Shown here piece after piece: positions 41,682-52,557 of a DNA stretch of 64,000 nt. The first letter of the stretch is position 1, and each line of letters begins with the position of its first letter. This DNA comes from Bedellia somnulentella (Eukaryota; Arthropoda; Insecta; Lepidoptera; Bedelliidae), in NCBI GenBank assembly GCA_963576735.1, contig CAUYWD010000170.1, positions 1 through 64,000 of the forward strand. The letters run 5' to 3'. The notes under the pieces were generated by a model. It worked only from the letters and a program-made list of their open reading frames with translations, was not told where the DNA came from and ran no database searches. The translations under genes were made by a program, and so were the position numbers.

Positions 41682-42007
41682 GGCTGCGACCGGCGGGTTG
41701 CAGTCTGCTACTCTGCAAGGAGAACCTCGAGGGGGCGGGCGTTTGGAACTTGTGGCCCAAACGTCTGCGGTGCTGAGGAAGCACAGAGGGGAGTGGGGGA
41801 CTTCATGTCCCCCGAGATGGACGCCGAGAGGCGTGGTGCGCGGGATTGGAGGTAGACTGCCACGGGCGTTCCCACCAATCCCGCATCAAAGCACCGAAGA
41901 TGGCCACCGTGGGGTTTTAGTCGGTAAGAGTCCGACATACCTTCGTCACCCCGTCGGGTGACGTCGGATCCATGAGGATTTCCCCACGACAGAAAAAAAA
42001 AAAAAAA

Positions 42008-42011
42008 GGTT
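42008..42011 (+). repeat. Single partial telomeric unit GGTT
   Basis: Only GGTT separates the poly(A) of short unit 1 from the ribozyme of SART-2, the shortest junction in the array. Confidence 0.6.
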
Positions 42012-42091
42012 CCCCCACACGGTACAGCCTTGTCGTGGCGTGGGGGCTCAGTAGCCTCGGGCAATCCAGTCCGGGGTGAAGCTAATGTACC
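42012..42091 (+). ncRNA. HDV-like self-cleaving ribozyme (SART-2)
   Basis: P1 CCCCCAC/GTGGGGG, P3 GCC/GGC, P4 CCTCGG/CCGGGG (one G-T wobble), joining GAAGCTAA. P2 is GGTACA/TGTACC here and GGTGCA/TGCACC in the short units: both strands change together, which supports the pairing. It sits exactly at the GGTT border. Confidence 0.82.
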
Positions 42092-42499
42092 AAAAGTCCG
42101 CTTCTCTCCTCTGCTTCCAGAGCGAGCAGTAAGCGGACGGGAAGTCGTGGCACATTCTGATGTGCACGGCTTAGCCCCAGCGTTTGTCCACATTGGGCGG
42201 CTGGGGCGGGTGTTAGAACCTGGCGTCTGTGTCGCATCGGTCGGCCAGGTTCTGTCTTTGTGGGGCGGCAGTGTCTTCATGATACTGCCGGCCAAACCGT
42301 AAGTCTACTTCGGTGGGAACGGGGGCTCAGGCCACTGAGGTCTGGGCTGCGAGGAAGAAAACCTCTATAAAAAATTACCCTAATCCGAAGGTCAGCGTGC
42401 CGAGGGGATGAGTGTCTGGAGGGGGTCCAGTGCCTAGCGCAGGGGATGGGGGGGTTAAGCTCGCTGGTAGGCCGAGGGTAAAGCCTACCAAAAACTAAT

Positions 42500-44641
42500 A
42501 TGAATAAGGAAATTTTGAAGAGTATTACCCAGGTGGGTCCCCGAAAGGGGGAATCCCACCCTTCCGCTTCTGCGGAAGGCGCCCCCGCGTATTCTGGGGG
42601 GGGCAAAAACTTCCAAACCAACGACCAAAGCAAACGATTAACGGATTCCGATTTTAGTGATGAGGGGATGAGCGATTCATCAATGAAGACTGCAGGTAGC
42701 TCGAATAGCTTCTTCGATCTTCTAAGAAAGCGACGAGCTGGGAGCGGACTGAGTGTCTCAGACTCCGATGGCAGTGTCGAAACTTCCTTTGCTGGTAGCA
42801 CAGTACCACCGAAAAAAGGCCGCGGAAGACTTCCTTCCACAGGTCAATACATAGGCGTTGGCAAGGCAAGGGCTGATGCAAGAGCAGCGCGAAATCAGTT
42901 CTTACGGCAAGAGCAGATAGTAACGGAACAGGAGGATATAAGCCAGCGAGCCAACCGTAATGCAGCTCAGAAAGAAAAAACGCAGGCCTCGACAGCCCTA
43001 AGTGCGAAAAATTCGGCTGCAGAATTAGCTCAGACTGTCGAAGAGGGGGTCTCGAAAATATTGGAAGTAGCCAAGAGATCGGGAAATTTAAAAGGTACTT
43101 TTGTAAGGGACCTTAAGAATGCGGCGGAAAAAATTCTGCATCATAATGAACTTCTCAAGGAGTGTTCATCTTCTGATGAAGTTATAAAGTTGCAGGAAGA
43201 GCTCTCCCGGCAAAAGGAGGAAAATCAAAGGATAAAAGCCGATAACGCTAGCTTAGCTAGCCAAATGGATGCTCTGCGGATGGAATTGGCGGAAATGAGG
43301 GTAAAAATTAGCGGCATTAGCTCATCCTCGGAGAAAACATCCTCGCCAGATGAAAACTTAGCTCGTGCAATCATGGTTCAAGTAGGAACCATGGTTAACG
43401 CCAGACTTGAGGCACTGGAAGGCCGTCTCCTTCCAGAAAAACGGATTCGCCCACCGTTGGCTGCAGATGGAGTAACCTCAAAGCTGGTAGCAAACGCTGC
43501 ACCACAAAGAAAGAGTACATCTGTAGCTAAAGAGACCCAACAAAAAACGGCGGAAAAGGGCAAGGGCAAAGGCCAGGGTAAGAAAACTGCTAAAGTATCC
43601 TCACCAGAAGTGAGCCTACAAGAAGTAGCCCAACCTCTGGGTCCTCGAGCTGCGGATTTGCAACCTGTTCCCGGCCCTTCTTCAGGGGACGCAGTAGAGT
43701 CCTGGGCGACTGTGGTCCGGCGGGGCAAGAAGCGGTCCACAAAGGATGTTCCAGCGAAAGACCGTCAGCCGACCAAAAACAAAGCGGCATCAAAGAAGTT
43801 ACGAGTCCCTCGTACTTCAGCAGTAATAGTTACGCTTCAAGAACAAGCTTGTGAGTCTGGTCTTACTTACAAGCAAATTATGACTGAAGCAAGGCAAAAG
43901 TTGGACCTGCCAGGCTTAGGAATGGGGCCCTTGCGTATGCGGACAGCATTAACTGGGGCTCGAAAACTAGAGGTAGGTGGTGAGAGCTCCTCTCAGAAGG
44001 CGGACGTTCTTGCGGCGAAATTAAGAGAAGTTTTTGATGCCAGTATGGTGAAAATTTCTAGGCCATCAAAACTGGAAGACCTACGTCTTGTCGGCCTAGA
44101 CGATTCAGTCTCTGTAGAAGAAGTGAGAGTCGTCATTGCAACTGCTGCTGATTGCTCCACATCAGACTTAAAGGTGGGGCAGATAACGGAAGGACAACGC
44201 GGATTGTGTTCTGTTCACATTAGGTGTCCAACCGTTACTGCCAAGAAACTATTGCAGTTGAAGGCGCCAGAAATCGGTTACGGAACGGCTAGGGTGCAGC
44301 TTCTTTCAAAGAAAGAGCTACGCTGCTATAAATGCCTCGAACCTGGCCATGTACGTGCGCAGTGCTAGTCGGAAATAGACCGTAGCAACATTTGCTACCG
44401 TTGCGGTCAGCCAGACCACATTGCTAGGGAATGTGGGGCTAAACCTAGCTGCCCCGTTTGCAAAGCCGCCAATAAGCCAGCGGATCATACTGTTGGTGCA
44501 AAAGCCTGCTCTTCGAATAAAAAGAAGAGAGGAGGCACGACAAGAGCAGGAACAGGGTACCAAAGCCCTGACAAGTCTAATCGCTTACCAAGAAATGGTG
44601 GCGATAAAAGATCTGAGGCGGAACCCATGGTCATAAGTTAG
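42500..44641 (+). pseudogene. SART-2 ORF1 (Gag-like, one premature stop)
   Basis: Starts at ATG 42500. Long charged and coiled-coil region (~residues 190-290), AIMVQVGTMVNARLEALE (~294), a Lys/Gly-rich linker, ESWATVVRRGKK (~403), a central RRM-like fold region and CCHC knuckles. The first knuckle CYKCLEPGHVRAQC is followed at once by TAG (44366-44368). The same frame continues with CYRCGQPDHIAREC and a third finger to TAG 44639-44641. Truncation would remove two of the three knuckles. ORF2 starts 3 bp later (TAGTGATG), so the tight TAATG overlap seen in SART-1 is relaxed here. Confidence 0.88.
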
Positions 44642-44643
44642 TG

Positions 44644-46069
44644 ATGGCTATGCGGTTCCTACAGGTGAACCTTAACCACTGCGCCACTGCCCAAGACCTG
44701 TTCTTTCAAAGCATGGCGGAGTGGTTAATAAACATTGGAGTGGTCTCGGAGCCATATTTCGTCCCCGATGGGGTAAATTGGGTGTCGGATCTTTACGGCG
44801 TCGCTGCAATAACGGTCAGCAGATCTTCAGGACTGCTGCTGGAAGAAGTGACCCGGGGTTGGAGGTTCGTGGTGGCTCGCATCGGAGAAATTGTCGTAGT
44901 GTCAATCTACTTCTCCGCTAACGATCCACTTTCCGACTTCGAGGTGTTTCTGCAAGATCTAGAAGCAGTAGTCCTTCAGCGCCGTCCTCGGCAGGTTTTG
45001 ATTGCCGGGGACTTTAACGCTAAGTCAGTGGTTTGGGGATCCCCGGCAACGGAACCTTTCGGACACGCCGTTGTTGAATGGGCGACGCCCACTGGAATGG
45101 CTGTCGCTAACACGGGTTCGACACCAACATGTGTTAGGCTTAACGGGAGTTCGATCGTCGATCTGACTTTCGCTACTCCCGGTCTCTGGGCCCTAATTAA
45201 GGGCTGGAGGGTCATCACTGACGTGGAGACATACTCTGACCACCGATATATCCGGTTTGATGTCTCTACGTCTCGTGAAGCCACCTCATCAGGCGGCTCA
45301 TCGGCAAACGGGGGCCCAAGATGGGCCCTCAGCAGGCTGGATAAAGAACTAATGGCCGAAGCAGCCATTGTCCAGTCCTGGTCTGCACCGCCTGACTTTG
45401 CCAATGACATCATGGCTGAGGTGGCCTGGTTTAGTGGGGCCCTCACAGAGATATGCGACGCGTCCATGCCCCGGGCGGGACCAATGGCTCCAAGGAGACA
45501 AGTTCACTGGTGGTCTGCCGAAGTTGCTCAGCTCCGCCGAGCTAGCATGGCGGCGGGCCGCCGATGTCAGCGCTACAGAAGGAGAAGACGCCGAGAGACT
45601 GCGGCCTACAAGCAGGAGGTCGGGACAGCCGAGCGCGGGGCACAAGACGGTGGAGGCCATTCTCCCCGTCCTCACGCAGTGGTTGCAGCGAGAGCATGGA
45701 TCTCTGAGCTTCCGGCTGACACAGGTCCTTTCCGGGCATGGTTGCTTCGGTAAGTACCTGTGGCGGCTGGGTAAAGAGCAGGCTGCTCGTTGCCACCACT
45801 GTCTGAATTGCCCCGAAGATTCGGCGAAACACACTCTCGAAGAGTGCCCAGCTTGGGCTGGGGAGAGGGCAGCACTCCGGGCAAGCATTGGCCCGGATCT
45901 ATCCCTGACGGCCGTAGTTGCGGCCATGGTGGGGAGCCCCGAAGCGTGGGCGGCGGTGGCCTCCTTTTGCGAACACGTAATGCTTGCAAAGGAGGCCGCC
46001 GAAAGGGAAAGGGAGCTGGCGGACCCCACTGGAAGGGGCCGTCGTCGCCGCGGTGCCAGGAACCACTGA
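44644..46069 (+). pseudogene. SART-2 ORF2 with RT domain deleted
   Basis: ATG 44644. The endonuclease is complete: EPYFVP, GDFNAKS and SDHRYIRFD. After the basic stretch near 45590 the sequence jumps to the region just before the C-terminal finger (AAYKQEV), losing the entire RT (roughly 1.5 kb). A second small deletion follows near 45630. The C-terminal part (VEAILPVLTQWLQREHGS, CHHCLNCPEDSAKHTLEEC) is read in another frame to 46069. No RT activity is possible. Confidence 0.88.
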
Positions 46070-46458
46070 CGCACCGCGGCCTCGGTTAGGGTCTTCTAAG
46101 ACCACGGAGCCCCCATATGGCGTGCGTCGCCGAAAGCGGGGCTCCACGGGCAGGAGGCGCGCAGAGTGGGGCTATCTGCGCGCTACCAAACCCTGCCCAA
46201 GAAGGAGGCGCTTAGGTGGTCCTGAGCGTCCGTGACTACAAAAGTGGAAAAGGGGGGTTCTGTCCCCCCCAAAAGAAGGAATGCCGCGAGGCATTAGGTG
46301 TGTGGAGCCCGCGGCGATGAATTGCCTAAGGCCAGACGACCCGTGGGCTCTACAAATTCGCACCTGGAAGGACCACCGTGGGGTTTTAGTCAGTAGAAGT
46401 CTGACATATCCCCGTCGCACCCCCATGCGGCGGAGAATCCATAAAGATTTCCCCACGT
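46070..46458 (+). promoter_or_regulatory. SART-2 3' UTR with conserved terminal stem
   Basis: Non-coding. CGTGGGG (46377-46383) can pair with CCCCACG (46451-46457); an inner AGTCAGTAGAAGTCTGAC hairpin is enclosed. Poly(A) follows. Confidence 0.7.
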
Positions 46459-46476
46459 AAAAAAAAAAAAAAAAAA

Positions 46477-46495
46477 GGTTAGGTTAGGTTAGGTT
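46477..46495 (+). repeat. Telomeric repeat tract, 3.8 GGTTA units
   Basis: Between SART-2 poly(A) and the SART-3 ribozyme. Confidence 0.93.
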
Positions 46496-46575
46496 CCCCC
46501 ACGTGGTACAGCCTTGTCGTGGCGTGGGGGCTCAGTAGCCTCGGGCAATCCAGCCCGGGGTGAAGCCAATGTACC
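46496..46575 (+). ncRNA. HDV-like self-cleaving ribozyme (SART-3)
   Basis: P1 CCCCCAC/GTGGGGG, P2 GGTACA/TGTACC, P3 GCC/GGC, P4 CCTCGG/CCCGGGG, joining strand GAAGCCAA with the candidate catalytic C retained. It starts immediately after GGTT. Confidence 0.82.
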
Positions 46576-46884
46576 GAGTCGGCGTCGTTGCCAGGTTCTG
46601 TCTTGCGTTCGGTCCCAGCTACCCACATTGGGCGGCTGGTGATGGAGGGGTGGCAGTGTCTTCGTGATACTGTCGGCCAACCCGTAAGCCTACTTCGGTG
46701 GGAACGGGGGCTCAGGCCACTGAGGTCTGGGCTGCGAGGAAGAAAACCTCTATAAAAAAATACCCCAATCCCAAGGTCAGCGTGCCGAGGGGATGAGTGT
46801 CTGGAGGGGGTCCAGTGCCTAGCGCAGGGGATGGGAGGGTTAAGCTCGCTGGTAGGCCGAGGGTAAAGCCTACCAAACTAAAAA

Positions 46885-49007
46885 ATGGATAAGGAATTTT
46901 TAAATAGTACTACCCAGGTGGGTCCCCGAAAGGGGGAATCCCACCCTTCCGCTTCTGCGGAAGGCGCCCCCGCGTATTCTGGGGGGGGCAAAAACTTCCA
47001 AACCAACGACCTTACTGCATGTTTAATGGACTTCGATAATAGCGACGTGGCTGTGGAGATCTTGAGCGACAGCTCATATGCCTCCACAACAAACAGAAAT
47101 GGCGTAAGCCAAGAGAATGGGTCAGAATCCCGGCGTAAGCGGACTTACAACGGATCTGAACTAGGATCTTCGGATTCTGATAATGAAGGAGGACTCGAAT
47201 CTGATACGGACCGACAGCCGTCCATCTCGAGCAAGGCATCTGCCAAGAGGGGGCGTGGACGACCACCAACGACAGGTCAATATATTGGTATCGGAAAGGC
47301 CCGTGCGGAGGCTGCAGCAGCCAAGAGAGAAAGCTTTTTGCGGCAAGAAGCAGAAGAGCTCTCACAGCGAGTGGAGAGATACCATTCTCTCCAAGCGAAG
47401 AAAAAAGCTGCTGCGTCCGAGAGTAAAATACCAGCGACTGAAAAGTGTGCCTCTGACTTAATGCAGTCGGTACAATACCAGATCGGCGAGATTCTGCAGG
47501 TGGCACAGAAGTCAAGGGCGTTGAAGGGCACCTACATCAAGGTCCTCAAAGACGCTACGGCGGCAATAAAAGAGTCCTCTGAGGCTCTATTCGAACGGAC
47601 ATCCTCTGAAGAAACGAAGCGTCTCCAACAAGACAATGCTCGTTTGCGGGACGAGCTTCAGAGGATGAAAACCAATAACGAGAGTCTCCGTCAAGAACAA
47701 GTAGCCTTACGAAAGGAAATGGAGGCTCTTCGAACAGATGTGCAGAGCACACGCCCAAATATGGAGGCAGGGGACGAGCTAGCTCGTTCGATCATGGTCC
47801 AAGTTGGAACCATGGTCAACGCCAGGCTTGAGGCCCTCGAAACGCGTCTTTTGCCAGAAAAGCGCATAAGACCACCCCTGGCTGCGGATAAGAGAGTCCC
47901 TGGAACGGAAACAGTCCAAACCAATGCCAAGGCAACAGAAGGACTACCCAAAAACAAAGGGAAAGGGAAGGGCAAAAAATCGTCTCAACCTGCCCGTCCC
48001 CAACACCCTGCTCCTACTAATTTGGCACCGGTGGTTCCTTCTGTCTCACTGAGAGAGCCTGCTGCAGGTTCATCGAATGCCGCGCCTGCGGAAACATGGG
48101 CCACAGTTGTACGCCGAGGAAAACGGAAGGTTAAGGCAGCTGTTACCATTCCCGGTAAAGCTCCGCAAAAACCTGCAGCGAAGGTGACAGCAAACAAGCT
48201 GAAAGTGCCGCGTTCTGCCGCGGTGATAATAAGCCTGTGTGAGGATGCTGCCAGTAAAGGAGTTACTCTGGGCAATATCATGTCTGATGCTAAGCAGCAG
48301 ATCGACATATCGGCCCTCGGCATCGGGCCCATGCGGATTCGTTCTGCTCTTACTGGGGCCCGAAAGCTGGAAGTTTCCGGAGCACAGGCTCAGGAAAAAG
48401 CGGATACGTTGGCAGCTAAACTCCGAGCCGTACTGCCTTCCGAGCTAGTCAGGGTTTCGAGGCCGACCAAAACTGAGGCAGTGCGCTTGATTGGCTTAGA
48501 TGACTCGGTCACCGTGGCTGAAATTGTTGCGGCCATCGTAGGAGCTAGTGGTTGTTCTGGGACGGAACTCAGGGTTGGTCGAATCACGGAGGGAAACCGG
48601 GATTGCTCGGTCTTGGTTAGATGCCCTCTGGTTGCGGCAAAAAAGCTCGCCGAAGCAAAACGCTTGCAGGTTGGCTGGGGTGAAGTGGCGGTGCAACTCC
48701 TTCCACGGAGAGAACTGCGCTGCTACAAGTGTTTAGAGCCTGGCCATGTGCGAGCTACCTGCACTTCCGAAGTGGATCGCAGCAGTAACTGCTATCGCTG
48801 CGGTTCGCCAGGACATAAAGCGGAGTCTTGCTCGGAAAAACCATGCTGCCCACTCTGTAAAGCAGCCAACCGGGCATTCGACCATATGGTGGGGGCAAAA
48901 TCTTGCAAAGCAAAAACGCAAGTAAAGCGAAGACGGCCACAAAAAAGGTGGTCGCTCGTAGTTGCCCTGGAAATGGGCCAGTGGAGGAACCAATGGCCGT
49001 TAATTGA
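46885..49007 (+). pseudogene. SART-3 ORF1 (Gag-like, late frameshift)
   Basis: ATG 46885. Order: acidic/charged N-terminus, coiled coil (~residues 230-290), SIMVQVGTMVNARLEALE (~303), Lys-rich linker, ETWATVVRRGKRK (~404), RRM-like region, three knuckles CYKCLEPGHVRATC, CYRCGSPGHKAESC and CPLC...H. After the third finger the frame drifts, probably at the A run 48941-48946. The alternative frame ends PVEEPMAVN and TGA 49005-49007, overlapping the ORF2 ATG (TGATG). In the drifted frame the ORF runs on to 49500 over ORF2. The zinc-finger region is unaffected. Confidence 0.88.
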
Positions 49008-52000
49008 TGGCCATAAAGTTCCTCCAAGCGAACCTCAACCACTGTGCAACTGCTCAGGATTTGTTTTTCCAAAGCACAGCACAGTGGTTGATTCAAGTGG
49101 GGTTAATCTCGGAGCCGTACTTTGTCCCCGCGGGGGTGAATTGGGTGTCGGACCTAAATGGCGTGGCGGCAATCACAGTCAGCCGGTCATCAGGGCTGCT
49201 GCTGGAGGAAGTATCTCGCGGCAGAGGTTTCGTTGCGGCACGGATAGGGGAGATAGTAGTCATCTCGATTTACTTCTCCCCCAACGATTCCTTTGCCAAT
49301 TTGGAGATCTTTCTACAAGAACTGGAAGCAGCAGTCCTGCAACGTCGCCCTCGCCAAGTATTGGTTGCTGGAGACTTCAACGCCAAATCGGTGGTCTGGG
49401 GTTCTCCAGCGACAGAGCGCTTCGGCGAGGCAGTGGTGGAGTGGGCGACGACCACGGGTTTGGCCGTGGCCAACAGAGGTTCGACACCTACATGTGTTAG
49501 GCATAACGGGAGTTCGATCGTAGATTTGACCTTCGCAACTCCCGGTCTCTGGGCCCTGATCGAGGGCTGGAGGGTTATCACGGACGTGGAGTCGTACTCG
49601 GACCATCGGTACATCCGGTTCGAGATCTCCACGTCCCAGCCAGCCACCTTACCGGGTGGACCGACGGCAAATGGGGGACCTAGGTGGGCCCTCACCAGGC
49701 TGGACAAAGAAATGATGGTGGAAGCTGGTTTCGTGATGCCCTCACAGAGATATGCGATGCATCGATGCCCCGCCAGGGACCGATGGCTCCGAGACGCCAA
49801 GTGCACTGGTGGAGCGCCGAAATTGCTCAATTGCGATTAGCAAGTATGACGGCGCGCCGCCGGTGCAAAAGAAATCGAAGGAGGAGGATCCGGGACGAGG
49901 CGGAACAGCTTCGCCGCGTTGAAATATTCCGCGAGGCAAAGAAGGCCCTGAAGATTGCGATAATCAGGGCCAAAGAAGCCTCGCGAAGGGAGTTACAGGA
50001 GGCTCTAGATAACGATCCATGGGGGCGCGCCTACAGAATGGCTAGACAAAGGCTGCGACCATGGGCGCCCCCACTTACGACGAGCCTCCAGATCCACGTG
50101 GTGGAAAACGTGGTTTCGACCTTGTTCCCGGACAGGGGGGCGCATCAGCCTCCCGTAATGGCTCTTGAGCGGCAGCGTTCGGCGGACGAACATCTCGTCC
50201 CCGAAGTGACCGAACCGGAGTTGGCGGTGGCCATAGAGCGCCTGAAGAAAAAGAAGACAGCCCCGGGACTGGATGGAATTCCGGGGCAGGCGTGGGTAGT
50301 GGCGCTCAAACCGTTCCTGGAGGAGAGGTTTCGGGGCCTGTTCTCCACGTGCCTGGAACAAGGTGTGTTTCCAGAGCCGTGGAGGACGGGTAAACTCGTG
50401 CTTCTGCGAAAGGACGGGCGCCCCGCTGACTCCACAGAACCCTCAGCTTTCCGGCCGATAGTCCTGCTCGACGAGGCGGGCAAACTTTTGGAAAGGGTGA
50501 TCTCTGCCCGAATCGTCGAGCACCTAGAGGGAGCTGGTCCGAACCTCTCGGACCAGCAGTTCGGTTTCAGGCGCTGTCGCTCGACAGTTCATGCAGTTCT
50601 GCGGGTCCGCTCAATAGCGGACGAGGCGGTCTCCCAGGGCGAGGTGGTGTTGGCGGTCTCTCTCGACATCAAAAACGCCTTCAACACCATGCCCTGGTCC
50701 TGTTTAGCGGAGGCACTGAAATATCACGAAGTGCCTCCGTACTTGAGGAGGATTCTCGGGTCGTACCTCTCGGATCGGTTCATCACGTATCCGCTTCGGG
50801 AGGGTTGGGGTCGCCGCGAAATGTCTTGCGGTGTTCCACAGGGCTCAGTCTTGGGCCCGCTCCTGTGGAACATCGGCTACGATTGGGTCCTGCGCGGCGC
50901 CAACCTCTGGGGTGTCCAACTCACCTGCTATGCAGACGACACCCTAGTGACGGCCCGAGGAAAGACGTACAGAGAGGCCGCCATTCGCGGAACTGCGGGT
51001 GTGGCGCACGTGGTGCGCCGTATAAGGTCGTTGGGTCTAGAAGTGGCCCTGAACAAATCCGAGGCCCTGTGGTTCCATGGGCCTTGGAATCGTCCGCCGG
51101 TAGGGGAATCCGCCATCGTTGTGGGTGGCGAGAGGATTGCCGTCGAGTCCACGTTAAAATACTTGGGACTAACACTCGACGGCCGTTGGACGTTTCGCGC
51201 TCACTTCGAGCGTCTGGGGACCCGGTTGATGGTTGCGGCAGCTGCACTCAGCAGACTCCTGCCGAACCTTGGGGGCCCTGGGAGCGCGTGCAGGCAGCTC
51301 TACATGGGGGTCGTACGGTCTATGGCCATGTACGGCTCCCCAGTGTGGGCTGACGCCCTGAAGGGGTCGAATGCGGCGCTTCTTCATGCGCCGCAACGGC
51401 TCATGGCTGTAAGGGCGTCAAGGGGATACCGCACGGTAATGCTGCCTGCCTAATGGCGGGTTCAAAGCCGTGGGAGTTGGACGCACAAGTTCTCGCGTCT
51501 ACTTTCCACTGGCGAGAAGAACGGCGGACACAGGGCCACTGGCCCACGGATCGGGAAACAGCGGCCTATAAACAGCAAGTAGAGGCCGCTGCCCTCGAGG
51601 CATGGGCGCTTCGGCTAGGTCAGCCAAGCGCGGGGCACAAGACGGTGGAGGCCATTCTCCCCGTGAGGACGGCAGAACGGCAGTGGTTGCAGCGGGAGCA
51701 CGGATCTCTGAGCTTCCGGCTGACACAGGTCCTTTCCGGGCATGGTTGCTTCGGGAAATACCTGTGGCGGCTGGGCAAGGAGGAGGCTGCTCGTTGCCAC
51801 CACTGCCTGAACTGCCCCGAAGATACGGCGCAGCACACCTTAGAGGTGTGCCCAGCGTGGGACGTGCCGAGGGCGGAACTCCGGGCGGTCATCGGCCCGG
51901 ATCTCTCTCTGCCAGCCGTAGTCGCGGCTATGGTGGAGAGACCCGATGCGTGGGCTGCGGTGGCCTCCTTTTGCGAACAAGTCATCAATGCAAAGGAGGC

Positions 52001-52073
52001 CACCGAACGAGAAAGGGAGCTGGCGGACCCAACTAGAAGGGGACGTCGTCGCCGCGGTGTCAGGAACCACTGA
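49007..52073 (+). pseudogene. SART-3 ORF2: endonuclease, reverse transcriptase, zinc finger (two deletions)
   Basis: ATG 49007. Endonuclease: ISEPYFVP, VAGDFNAKS, YSDHRYIRF. A ~65-bp deletion near 49722 (compared with SART-2) shifts the frame. RT then reads from ~49727: TAPGLDGIPG, SLDIKNAFNTMPW, GVPQGSVLGP, catalytic CYADDTLV. A net 7-bp loss near 51435 shifts the frame again, and the C-terminal part (WLQREHGSLSFRL, CHHCLNCPEDTAQHTLEVC) ends at 52073. SART fragments A and B are its closest relatives here. Confidence 0.9.
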
Positions 52074-52450
52074 CGCCGCGGTCATTGGTAGGGTCTTCTA
52101 AGACCACGGAGCCCCCATATGGCGTGCGACGCTGAAAGTGGGGCTCCACGGCAGTAGGCGCGCAAAGGGGGGCTATTTGCGCGCTAGCCACCCTGCCAAG
52201 AAGGACGGACGCTCAAGTGGTTCTGAGCGTCCGTTTCTATGTATGGGTAATAGGGGGGTTCTACTCCCTCCTTTGTAGGAATGCCGTGAGGCAAAGGTGC
52301 GAGGGGTCCGTGGTAAATTACCTTCGGTAACAGAGGCCAGGGACCCCGACCATCGTGCACCGAGAAGGACCACCGTGGGGTTTTAGTCAGTAAGAGTCTG
52401 ACATATCCGCTGGGGGGAGCGACGGGGAATCCATGAGGATTTCCCCACGT
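52074..52450 (+). promoter_or_regulatory. SART-3 3' UTR with conserved terminal stem
   Basis: CGTGGGG (52374-52380) pairs with CCCCACG (52443-52449) around a GTCAGTAAGAGTCTGAC hairpin. The last ~80 nt match SART-2 closely; the upstream part is less alike. Confidence 0.7.
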
Positions 52451-52469
52451 AAAAAAAAAAAAAAAAAAA

Positions 52470-52478
52470 GGTTAGGTT
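52470..52478 (+). repeat. Telomeric repeat tract GGTTAGGTT
   Basis: Between SART-3 poly(A) and short unit 2. Confidence 0.88.
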
Positions 52479-52557
52479 CCCCCACACGGTGCAGCCTTGT
52501 CGTGGCGTGGGGGCTCAGTAGCCCCGGACTAGCCACCCGGGGTGAAGCTAGTGCACC
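52479..52557 (+). ncRNA. HDV-like self-cleaving ribozyme (short unit 2)
   Basis: P1 CCCCCAC/GTGGGGG, P2 GGTGCA/TGCACC, P3 GCC/GGC with loop TTGTCGT, P4 CCCCGG/CCGGGG, joining strand GAAGCTAG. Starts exactly after GGTT. Confidence 0.8.

Larger units (their letters stand above)
32773..42007 (+). mobile_element. Short unit 1: non-coding SART-derived element, split by a BEL/Pao element
   Basis: Parts 32773-33265 and 41687-42007, ~814 bp without the insertion. It starts directly after GGTT with the HDV-like ribozyme block (preceded by a 9-nt repeat of CCCCCACAC). A unique middle with repeated GAGGA...AACCTCTATAAAAAAT-type motifs follows, then the SART-type 3' end with CGTGGGG/CCCCACG stem and poly(A) (41993-42007). 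Unit 2 (52479-53283) shares the same structure. No plausible ORF. The BEL insertion carries GGCTG duplications (33261-33265 / 41682-41686). Confidence 0.85.
42012..46476 (+). mobile_element. SART-2: telomere-repeat-type R1-clade element with RT deleted
   Basis: Complete ends: ribozyme at the 5' end, poly(A) at 46459-46476, and GGTT/GGTTA on both sides. ORF1 has one stop codon. ORF2 keeps the endonuclease and the C-terminal zinc finger but has lost the whole RT. It could move only with help. Confidence 0.88.
46496..52469 (+). mobile_element. SART-3: near full-length telomere-repeat-type R1-clade element
   Basis: ~6.0 kb with ribozyme, 5' UTR, ORF1, ORF2, 3' UTR and poly(A) (52451-52469), bordered by GGTTA repeats. 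It is the most complete SART copy, with all domains present. One frameshift in ORF1 and two small deletions in ORF2 disable it. Confidence 0.9.

Noticed and set aside
42012..46476. TRAS rather than SART identity for the R1-clade elements
   Set aside because: Poly(A) is followed by GGTTA (TTAGG strand), opposite to the orientation expected for TRAS, and the TAATG junction and 5' ribozyme fit SART. A phylogeny would be needed for certainty, especially for 59360-62841.
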